Assembly: GCA_046704445.1 (NCBI GenBank)
Contig: JBJKRW010000095.1
Span: 1-6,837, forward strand
Length of the DNA stretch: 6,837 nucleotides
From: JBJKRW01 sp046704445
GTDB lineage: Bacteria > Patescibacteriota > Microgenomatia > UBA1406 > GWC2-37-13
Direction: 5' to 3'
Below are positions 1 through 6,700 of this stretch, one piece after another. The notes beneath the pieces were generated by a model, which saw nothing but the letters and a program-made list of their open reading frames with translations, was not told the DNA's origin and made no database searches. Position 1 is the stretch's first letter; every line of letters starts with the position of its first letter. A program made the translations under genes and the position numbers.

Positions 1-114
1 GAGGATATTGGTACAGTATTCATCGGATTCAATGAGGCGGTACAGTCCGTCGAGTTGGCCTTTGATGATATGGATGCGTTTTTCGGCCTCTTTTTTTACC
101 AGTTGCGGTTTCAT
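1..114 (-). CDS. CsoR/FrmR-family (DUF156) metal- or sulfur-sensing repressor, N-terminal part
   Basis: Thirty-eight codons are visible, from the ATG at 114-112 to the left edge, so the gene is cut at its 3' end. The peptide begins MKPQLVKKEAEKR and continues with IKGQLDGLYRLIE, SDEYC and TNIL. This is the first helix and the start of the second in the CsoR/RcnR/FrmR family, whose usual pattern is R-x-x-x-I-x-G-Q-[IL]-x-G-[IL] followed by a D-x-Y/x-C. Cys34 sits where the family's invariant first thiol ligand lies. These proteins are all-helical dimers or tetramers of about 85-100 residues that leave DNA when they bind Cu(I), Ni, Co, formaldehyde or persulfide. The residues that tell these classes apart (second-helix His and Cys) lie beyond the edge, so the inducer cannot be read. 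The CsoR-type operator just upstream favours a copper (CsoR) or persulfide (CstR) sensor. No Shine-Dalgarno precedes the ATG. Confidence 0.88.
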   Translation of the reverse strand, partial: MKPQLVKKEAEKRIHIIKGQLDGLYRLIESDEYCTNIL

Positions 115-121
115 AGTATAT

Positions 122-150
122 ACCCTACACCCCCGGGGGGTATTTGTCAA
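122..150 (-). promoter_or_regulatory. Promoter of the CsoR-family gene
   Basis: A perfect -35 box TTGACA (150-145) is followed by a 17-base spacer and a weaker -10 box TAGGGT (127-122). Seven bases then separate the -10 from the ATG at 114. Transcription would start at or within a base or two of the start codon, giving a leaderless message. The promoter begins 6 bases after the stop codon of the phosphatase gene, so the regulator could also be reached by read-through from upstream. No hairpin terminator is visible in the 42-base gap. Confidence 0.65.
127..143 (-). promoter_or_regulatory. CsoR-type operator (C-tract/G-tract pseudo-palindrome)
   Basis: Read on the minus strand, the site is ATACCCCCCGGGGGTGT. 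Five C:G pairs are symmetric about 134/135, with imperfect flanking ATA/TGTA arms. Known CsoR and CstR operators have the form ATACC-C...G-GGGTAT, so the match is good. The site lies wholly within the spacer between the -35 and -10 boxes of the regulator gene, where bound repressor would block RNA polymerase. Autoregulation is inferred from this position and the family's habit. Confidence 0.75.
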
Positions 151-156
151 GAGAGA

Positions 157-708
157 CTATTCGGAGTACAGTTTCATTCTGCGCTTCAGGAGAAATTTTT
201 TTATAAGGAATTTACTGATTACGATACCAAGAATCGCCCCGGCTATTATGTCACCGAAATAATGGCAGGACAGATAAACACGGGAGTACGAAATAATGAC
301 AGCCAGAGAATAATAGAACCATGATCTTTTTTTGTCAAAGTAGGAAAGAATGGTTGCGGCTGCGAACGCGGTGGCCGCATGATCCGAGGGAAAGGAAAAG
401 TCCCTCGGACAAAACATGTTGATTGCGGGACGCGGACGCCGGATAAGAAATTTTAAAGCGTATACAACTGCATTAGTTACTGCAACGGTTACGGAAAAAT
501 AAATGACGAAGAATTTGTCTCTCAGCTGAATGCCCGGATGGTAGAGTTCTTCTATAATAACCAGCAAAACAACAAGAAAAATCCAGATGAGGATTGCGCT
601 TCCCCTGAATGAAAAAAAGGAAAAAATCCGGTCAAATAGCAAAGTATGAGGGAACATATTACTTAAAACTTTGCTTACGACGGTATCTGCGTAAATAAGA
701 GTCTGCAT
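157..708 (-). CDS. PAP2-superfamily membrane phosphatase (undecaprenyl-diphosphatase/BcrC-like)
   Basis: This 183-residue integral membrane protein carries the full PAP2 phosphatase signature. Motif 1 is K86-FLIRRP-R93-P94 (K-x6-RP), motif 2 is PSDH at 107-110, and motif 3 is S142-R143-x5-H149-x3-D153. In this family His149 is the nucleophile and His110 the general acid. Hydrophobic segments lie near residues 36-53, 66-85, 112-124, 130-142 and 152-170, with a basic tail (KKFLLKRRMK). Length and layout fit bacterial enzymes that dephosphorylate undecaprenyl diphosphate or phosphatidate-type lipids. The PSDH variant is common in the BcrC-like group, but the exact lipid substrate cannot be read. 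The start ATG lies one base after the methyltransferase stop (TAA-T-ATG) without a Shine-Dalgarno, so translational coupling is likely. A weak -10-like TACAAT at 722-717 lacks a good -35. The stop is TAG. Confidence 0.9.
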   Translation of the reverse strand: MQTLIYADTVVSKVLSNMFPHTLLFDRIFSFFSFRGSAILIWIFLVVLLVIIEELYHPGIQLRDKFFVIYFSVTVAVTNAVVYALKFLIRRPRPAINMFCPRDFSFPSDHAATAFAAATILSYFDKKRSWFYYSLAVIISYSRVYLSCHYFGDIIAGAILGIVISKFLIKKFLLKRRMKLYSE

Positions 709-709
709 A

Positions 710-1273
710 TTATTCTATTGTATAGGTAAAGATGTCGTGTTGCGAGCCCCGAATGATTTTTTCTTTTGATTTGAGCGATTTGACGGGATACATATAGGAG
801 ACGAGAGAAAAATTTTTAATTGTTAGTTTTAAATTTCTAATCACCGGTTCAAGATACCAGGGGGAAATATAGAGATATATAACAGTATGTAGCTTTGAGC
901 GTTGAGAATACAGCGAGGAGAAATCCATGGAAAACATGTCGGCGCGCATGATCCGGATGTTTTTTTTGTTGGGATGGAAAAAACGGCGCACATGAAGTAT
1001 AAGTAACAGGATGGGATTTATATCCGTTGCGACAATCTGCGTATTGAGTTTTTTTCGATAGGCAAAAGTAGCCGCATTAAAAATAACTGTTCCGTCACCT
1101 GCGCCGAGATCAATGAATACACAACGGTTTTTGAGCCTCAGTGAACGGATAATTTTGTCGATATCCTTGCCGTTTGAAGGAAAATAGGGGATAGGGGAAA
1201 ACTGCGGAAATGCAAATAAGACAAGGATAAGTATACAGATAAAAAAAAGGAAAAAAGCCAGCAAAACCATCAT
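710..1273 (-). CDS. Membrane-anchored class I SAM-dependent methyltransferase
   Basis: This 187-residue protein begins with one hydrophobic helix (residues 3-22, LLAFFLFFICILILVLFAF), which should anchor it in the inner membrane with the enzyme in the cytoplasm. A Rossmann methyltransferase core follows. Motif I is VFIDLGAGDGTVIF (52-65), which binds the methionine part of SAM. The acidic end of strand 2 is IVATDINP with D84, which would hold the ribose. A motif III-like ADMFSMDF lies at 111-118, and strand 4 is VIYLYISPWYL. Small enzymes with one N-terminal helix and a DLGxGDG motif occur widely in bacteria and resemble the FAM173/ATPSCKMT lysine methyltransferase layout, but the substrate here is unknown. 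The start is a double ATG (1273 and 1270) with no Shine-Dalgarno and a promoter 7 bases upstream, which favours the first ATG. It is the first gene of a tight two-gene unit with the phosphatase. Confidence 0.82.
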   Translation of the reverse strand: MMVLLAFFLFFICILILVLFAFPQFSPIPYFPSNGKDIDKIIRSLRLKNRCVFIDLGAGDGTVIFNAATFAYRKKLNTQIVATDINPILLLILHVRRFFHPNKKNIRIMRADMFSMDFSSLYSQRSKLHTVIYLYISPWYLEPVIRNLKLTIKNFSLVSYMYPVKSLKSKEKIIRGSQHDIFTYTIE

Positions 1274-1280
1274 GTGTATA

Positions 1281-1310
1281 ATTCTATCTCATTTTCCGCG
1301 GGAATGTCAT
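1281..1310 (-). promoter_or_regulatory. Promoter of the methyltransferase-phosphatase unit
   Basis: On the minus strand an ATGACA -35 box (1310-1305, five of six to consensus) is followed by an 18-base spacer and a TAGAAT -10 box (1286-1281, five of six). The seven bases TATACAC then lead straight into the ATG at 1273. The predicted transcription start falls at or beside the start codon, so the message would be leaderless. Confidence 0.6.
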
Positions 1311-1341
1311 CAAATATATTGAAGGTGGCAGCCCCTACAGG

Positions 1342-1370
1342 TTGAAACATCCTATAGTTTTTTGTATAAT
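1342..1370 (+). promoter_or_regulatory. Promoter of the 739-residue membrane protein gene
   Basis: TTGAAA (1342-1347, five of six to the -35 consensus), a 17-base spacer and a perfect TATAAT (1365-1370) form a near-ideal sigma70 promoter. Only five bases (ACGGC) separate the -10 box from the ATG at 1376, so transcription should begin at the start codon itself. It is back to back with the methyltransferase promoter, with 31 bases between the two -35 boxes. Confidence 0.75.
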
Positions 1371-1375
1371 ACGGC

Positions 1376-3595
1376 ATGTCAATTATAGAAGGAATTCCCG
1401 TAGTTCTTAAAGGCAGTCCTTTTGTATTCGGTTTGTTTGCCGTAGTATTTGCTATCGGAACCCGTTCCATTCCTGCGCCTCAACTTCAGCTTATCTTTGC
1501 CGGGGATACCGTATCCTCTTCAGGCGGAACAATAGGACTTATTACCGATGCCGATATGCGTTGTGTGACCGCAAAACCGGTTGGTCCAAACGCGAATTTT
1601 ATAGGACAGTTATCCGTTGACGGTCAAGCGGTCAAGATTATTCCTGCTCAGGGTGCGCAAGGCACAACAACCGTTGAGGTAGATGCTTCGCATTTTGACC
1701 AGTTTGCGGGACTGGGTTCGTTTGACTTGAGCGGCGGGTGTGCTCCTAAAAAAACCGCAAAGCAAGTTGAGGTGACGGTTGATACCAAAGCCCCTTCATG
1801 TACGGTTACCGGCGCGGAATACAGCGAGGAAATGAGGGGTTTTAGCACAACGGTAAGTTGTGACGAACCGGCAACCATTACTGTTCAGGGACCGGACGGA
1901 AAACCCGAACAAATTGCGACCCAGGATGGAGTTGCCCAAGTTCCGATGCCGGATCCGCTGAAAAGCCAACAGGTTCTGGTTCAGGACGGTCAGGGTAATT
2001 CCGAGACCATGCAGGTTCAGATCCCTAAAGCCCAACCGTTTCCGCCTAAGATAATGCTGCTGCAAAAGGAAATGCGACAGCTAAAAGGACGTCTCTCGTT
2101 CACGATTCAATGTACGGACCCCCGTTTTAACGCCGGATGTTCTTTTGACGGCGTAAACGGTTTGCACGTGCAGGAAGATTCGCCGGGATCAAACACCTAT
2201 ACATTGAGTCTTCCGGCAACGCTTGGCGTGCAGCCGGAACAGATTGTTGAAGCGTGCACGCGTTTGCAGGACTGTACCCGGTTTACGGTTCCCCACGGAG
2301 TATACGATCCTTTTAAAGAAGTATTGTCCAAATTGCGCGTATTGGGTACCAGAGAAGAAAACGGCCGTCAAATCATCCAAATCCAGGTCCTGCAGGGACT
2401 CGACAAGACGGAAAGTCTTACTACCGTGAAGGGAGAAGGCAAACAGGAGGTGCCGTATAAAAAAGTAATGGCGATACAAGGTCTTGCCAGTATTATCCAA
2501 AAATACGTATCGTGCGAGCTTGACGGCAGCGATCTTCGAGTGCTTAACTGTACTACACCGAACGAAAAAGGCAACGTAACCGTTGATGTGTTGATCAGTG
2601 ACGTGAACGGAAATACCGTTACAAGGCATATCGATATTCCGTTTGGAGATTATTCGGATGAAAATCAGAATGTCGTAAATGGAGCACTTCTATTGGTTGC
2701 AGTTACGCTGATCGCTTCTATGTTTGCGAGCCGCCACCTATACTTTTCCGGAAAAGAGAAACACTTACAACTCCGCAGAGCGAATTCGTTGCTGAACTAC
2801 GGAAAAACCGGGGCAGTTTTAAACAAAAAAGACATGGTTACCATTACAGATAAAATGAAAAAAATTACGCGAAAGGATCTGAGAGCGAAAGTTGCGGAAA
2901 GTCTGTTTCCTTTACTGTACAAGTTGTATGACGCGCCGACCGAAGACTTTATCGATATGATGGTTCAGTCTATTTCACAGATTACCGACCGCCAAAGACG
3001 GGAAAAGTATAGACTCCAGTTGGAGGAACTTCTGCCGGTTTTAAAAGGACTCAATCTTATAGAGGAACATGATTACGAACACGCAACTGCCCGTATGAAC
3101 GAAATTCTTGCGCTGAGTTTTAAGACAGGCAAGACGGAAGAAACCCGGTCGTATGTGCTGCAAAGATATTATGCGTCTCTAGAAGAAAAAATAGCGCAAC
3201 TTCTAGATCAATCCGGTAAAGAAGTGCACATTTTTGCCTCAGAAGGAGAAATGGCCGAAGACACCAATTTTAAGCAGACGGTTGCAAGCCTGTTGGAATT
3301 ACCCGATACCGCACATCTCTGGAAACGGTTGGAGGATATACGGGTACGTTCGAAACGGAAACAAACCCTGGAAACCTATCCGGATTTGACAAAAGAAACC
3401 CTGACAAAACTCTATATTGCGTATGCGCTTGCCGAAAAAAGGCAAAGAACGCATGATGTGAATGCGCAGTTGGACGATCATGAATGGACAGGGGTGAATG
3501 TGTTTATCTACCGGTGTACCGGAACATTCATGTCTCCTGCGGTACGGCAAAATCTTACGGTAACATTTTCGGCAAAACCGGATACAAAAAAATAA
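1376..3595 (+). CDS. Single-pass membrane protein with cysteine-rich Ig-like ectodomain and helical cytoplasmic part; function unknown
   Basis: This 739-residue protein belongs to no family I can name. An in-frame TAA at 1367-1369 rules out an earlier start, and the promoter abuts the ATG. Residues 14-28 are hydrophobic and form a signal peptide or anchor. A beta-rich exterior region (about 30-432) contains a stretch at about 132-218 that looks like a bacterial Ig-like domain: DTKAPSCTV opening, VQDGQGNSE near the end. Ten cysteines lie in this region (63, 122, 142, 162, 246, 255, 294, 300, 380, 392) and would pair as five disulfides. A transmembrane helix follows at about 433-451 (VNGALLLVAVTLIASMF), then basic residues (R453, K460, R467, R468) that put the C-terminus inside. 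Residues 455-739 are charged and mostly helical, with one cysteine (713). A role in surface sensing, adhesion or envelope linkage is possible but is inference only. The stop is TAA. Confidence 0.8.
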   Translation: MSIIEGIPVVLKGSPFVFGLFAVVFAIGTRSIPAPQLQLIFAGDTVSSSGGTIGLITDADMRCVTAKPVGPNANFIGQLSVDGQAVKIIPAQGAQGTTTVEVDASHFDQFAGLGSFDLSGGCAPKKTAKQVEVTVDTKAPSCTVTGAEYSEEMRGFSTTVSCDEPATITVQGPDGKPEQIATQDGVAQVPMPDPLKSQQVLVQDGQGNSETMQVQIPKAQPFPPKIMLLQKEMRQLKGRLSFTIQCTDPRFNAGCSFDGVNGLHVQEDSPGSNTYTLSLPATLGVQPEQIVEACTRLQDCTRFTVPHGVYDPFKEVLSKLRVLGTREENGRQIIQIQVLQGLDKTESLTTVKGEGKQEVPYKKVMAIQGLASIIQKYVSCELDGSDLRVLNCTTPNEKGNVTVDVLISDVNGNTVTRHIDIPFGDYSDENQNVVNGALLLVAVTLIASMFASRHLYFSGKEKHLQLRRANSLLNYGKTGAVLNKKDMVTITDKMKKITRKDLRAKVAESLFPLLYKLYDAPTEDFIDMMVQSISQITDRQRREKYRLQLEELLPVLKGLNLIEEHDYEHATARMNEILALSFKTGKTEETRSYVLQRYYASLEEKIAQLLDQSGKEVHIFASEGEMAEDTNFKQTVASLLELPDTAHLWKRLEDIRVRSKRKQTLETYPDLTKETLTKLYIAYALAEKRQRTHDVNAQLDDHEWTGVNVFIYRCTGTFMSPAVRQNLTVTFSAKPDTKK

Positions 3596-3613
3596 AAAAA
3601 ACTATCGGGTTAA

Positions 3614-3644
3614 ATTACTAAAAATATAAAAGGTATATAGTAAT
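3614..3644. repeat. Short AT-rich inverted repeat
   Basis: ATTACTA (3614-3620) and TAGTAAT (3638-3644) are perfect complements separated by 17 bases, 18 bases after the stop of the 739-residue gene. The stem has only one C:G pair and no T tract behind it, so it is a poor intrinsic terminator. It could be a protein-binding site, or chance pairing in very AT-rich DNA. Confidence 0.3.
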
Positions 3645-3690
3645 ATAAAAAATTGATTTCTAGCTGATAATAATATACATATATATAATA

Positions 3691-3719
3691 TTGCAAATCC
3701 TATAATTATTTGATATAAT
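3691..3719 (+). promoter_or_regulatory. Extended -10 promoter of the large helical protein gene
   Basis: TTGCAA (3691-3696, four of six to the -35 consensus), a 17-base spacer and a perfect TATAAT (3714-3719) are present. TG at 3711-3712 gives an extended -10 (TGnTATAAT), which compensates for the weak -35. Ten bases separate the -10 from the ATG at 3730, so the leader would be about 0-5 bases. A second TATAAT lies at 3701-3706 and could be an alternative -10. Confidence 0.65.
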
Positions 3720-3729
3720 ACTGGAATTT

Positions 3730-6700
3730 ATGGAAAAGCGTAAACATATTTGGGCAGCAAGGCATCCTTTAGACCATGCAAAATCTCAAATAGGAATTCC
3801 GTTGGTAAGAAAAATTTTCCAAAACGACCATATTCAGTTTGGAGTCACTCCGTCTGTTTTAAGAACCGTACTTCGCGAAGCAAGCACTTCTTCAAATATT
3901 CTATTTGACCATGCTCCGGCATTCTGGTCAATAATCACACACTACATTACGGATCCCAGTTACGGAGCCGGTCAGTTTGTTGATAAAACAGGAGAACTGA
4001 TTGCTCTTATCACCCAAGATATTCTTCCCTACATTAAGGAAAAGAATAACGTTCCTGATTATTTGGTTGCGGAGTTTATCAGACAAGGAGAAATAGAGCT
4101 TTTGTCGACATTCGATGAAGTAACCAACCCTGAGATGAGACAGATCCTGGGAAAAATATACTGTTCGTTATTCGAGGGCAACTATCTTGATGAGGGTTTT
4201 AATTATTTAATGTCTCAATCGATCGCAAAAATTAGTCCAGAACTTTCTCAGGCTCCGCAAGGCTTGCCGGGACACAAGACTGGTACAAATGAGCCTTCAT
4301 TTTTAGAGCTCACACCCTTATTGATTACAGACACTCAATTCGGTTCAAACGGAGTCAGTCCTTTAACCGACGACAAGGGAAATTCTATTTTTCTTACCCG
4401 GTTGAATAAATTGACCGGGACTCCGGTTCTCCGCGAAATGCAGCCCGGCAAATATGCCGAAAAACAGACTCTTATAGCAAAGGGAATTCTTCCCATAATG
4501 CGTTTTGCATTCGAACATGCAAAAGAAAACGGACAAGCCGAACATAACGATCTTGCGGAAGCATATTCAATTATGGCTGCGGCATTACCAAACCGTTTTG
4601 CAGGTTTAGCACAAGAGATGAGAGTAAGAACCAATCACATCGATGAAGTACGGCAAGTAATAGCAGAGAACAGACAACGACTGGATTTAATCGAAGCCGA
4701 AGGCAAACAGACAGATAATGAACAAAAAGTAGAGTTAGAAAAGACAATCAAAGATAAGGAAAATGTAATAGAAAAAATGCAAAAAGTAATACGCTACAGC
4801 TTCCAAACCCTCTGGGAAGGCTGGGTCGGTTTTACCGCCACTGCAGAGCGAGTATTTATGGGTGTCGCGGACGGCGGCGCGGATAAATATAAAAAGGTTC
4901 CGGGAAATGAAATGTCGCAAACAATGGGGGAATTGGTATCTGCCCACCCGGACGCTCAGGCAGGGTTTTTATTGGCCGGTCATACGGCGCTTCTTGACGG
5001 ACTCAAAGAGACGAATCTTCCGAAGATGCGGATGCTTTGGAGAGCTCTTCATACCTTAGGTATGACTGACGGCTGGAGCATGTGGGCGCAAGACGCACGT
5101 ATCGCGGATCCGGAAAAATATTTTAAGGAACTCATCGGATACTTGGCGGACGATAATGTCGGACCTAAGGGAATTAACAATGTATTTGAGAAATTTCCCG
5201 ATAGCGACTTTATCATGGATGACGATTATGCATTATTTGTGCAGAGAGCATCGACAAAAACACCCGAAACCCAAATAAAGGTTCTTCAACACGGAAAAGT
5301 ATTTAAAGAAGCGCTTGAAAAAACTACACGGGAAGAGATCTGGGAATATCTGAAAAAATATTATAAACAACTGGTCGGCGAAACGGGTCTTGGAAAAGCT
5401 GCCGCAAAACAGCAGGCGGCAAATCTTTGTGTTGAACAGGATCCGGAAGCGATTGAACAGGCGAGAGTAGCGGTACGAGAGCAAAATAAAGATATATCCG
5501 CAGAAGAACTTGCGGAAAAAATCGCTATTGCCGAACAGTCTGCTGTGGAAGGCGCGATGACGCCGTTTATCACCGATATCCTTGACAGCGTTACCAGCAA
5601 GGTATACGGGTTTCACGGATTCAAAGGAGAACTGTATAAATCGGATGTTACGTATTTTGAAGAGGTTGCCAGGGCCTTGGCAACGCAGCCGGGAAGCCAG
5701 GAATACCAGGCGAGATTTTTGTCCGTGGCCAAAAGGATGATTCTCGAGAAGATGGATACGCACAAACAAAATAAAGCCCTTCAGGAATTATATAAATCTT
5801 TGACAGAGGGAGAACTTGCCAAGCTGTTTGAGGAGGGAAGAGTATTGCTTAATGAAAAAAGATTGCTGACTCCTGCGGAATATATTGCACAGATCGCATC
5901 CTACATAACCAGCGAGGTCTACGGCGTGTCCGGAACCATGCCTCTAGATACACAATTGGAACAGGAATATACAGAGTTTATCGATTATGCGAAAGCAAAG
6001 AAAGATACCCGGATTCAGGCCCGGATAATCAAAAATCTCGGAGTTATCCGGGAAGCGATACGCAAGGAAGGACGAACGGACACGACAAGAGCGCAAAAAC
6101 TGGCAAAACTGTATAAATATGCAATTGATTCGTTATCCGAGAGCGCCAGTGAATCGATTATTTCGGAACTGTATGCCGCGTTTGACCAGAATCCAACGGA
6201 TAACGAAGGCATGGCAGAGCTTGAAAGGGTAAAACAAAAAGCAAGAACAGAGGCGCTGGGATTATATAAAAAACAAGATTTACCGGCTGATCGCGATATG
6301 ATACATCAGGCGGAAGAAGACGCCATAACCGAATACAGAATCGCGAAAAGCAAAGACGCGATGAAAAAGATCTGGAAAGAATATTTTGAATCGCTTGCCG
6401 ACCACATGTCCGGAGAAAATACCGCAGGAAGCATTGCTCAGTCACTGAAAAAACACAGGGACAATCTGTTGAATGCGGTTAAGGGAAAGGATTTTGATCT
6501 GAGCGGCGCGTTTATGCTTGCGGGTTTTGAGGAACTGTGTGACGCGATCAAAAAACGTCAGGGCAATAGCGCATATGTGCAGCGGAGAATATTTGAAGGA
6601 TACTGGCTGTTTACAAACTCGCCGGTTGCACTGGAACTTCAGAAAAAAGAAAAAGAACAATTGGTAGAAAGTCAGGGAGCGAAGCGCGTGAGAACGTTGG

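Larger units (their letters stand above)
3596..3729 (+). other. AT-rich intergenic region
   Basis: These 134 bases contain only 23 G or C (17%), far below the genes on either side. I see no open frame of note, no GC-rich hairpin followed by a T run, and no RNA gene. The region contains the promoter of the next gene (3691-3719), an AT-only 7-bp inverted repeat further upstream (3614-3644), and runs of A/T that could act as an UP element. Read-through from the 739-residue gene cannot be excluded because no clear terminator is present. Confidence 0.75.

Noticed and set aside
8..324. Plus-strand open frames of 84 and 89 codons near the left edge
   Set aside because: Both run antisense across the CsoR-family gene, its operator and the end of the phosphatase gene, all of which have clear family motifs.
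709..745. Separate promoter for the phosphatase gene
   Set aside because: TACAAT at 722-717 is a fair -10, but the hexamer 17 bases upstream (TCGCAA) matches the -35 consensus at only three positions. Coupling to the upstream gene explains expression better.
1270..1470. 66-codon minus-strand open frame upstream of the methyltransferase
   Set aside because: It covers the divergent promoter region and the start of the 739-residue gene. It has no promoter, and its peptide has no family features.
2189..2629. 146-codon minus-strand open frame
   Set aside because: It is antisense to the ectodomain of the 739-residue gene, which has an excellent promoter and sensible topology. The antisense product shows no recognisable domain.
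3596..3660. Intrinsic terminator after the 739-residue gene
   Set aside because: The only stem (ATTACTA/TAGTAAT) has a single C:G pair, a 17-base loop and no following T run.
5233..5769. 178-codon minus-strand open frame
   Set aside because: It lies wholly inside the 1036-codon plus-strand frame, and its product is a low-complexity mix rich in F, R and C with no motif and no promoter. It is a shadow of the real gene.
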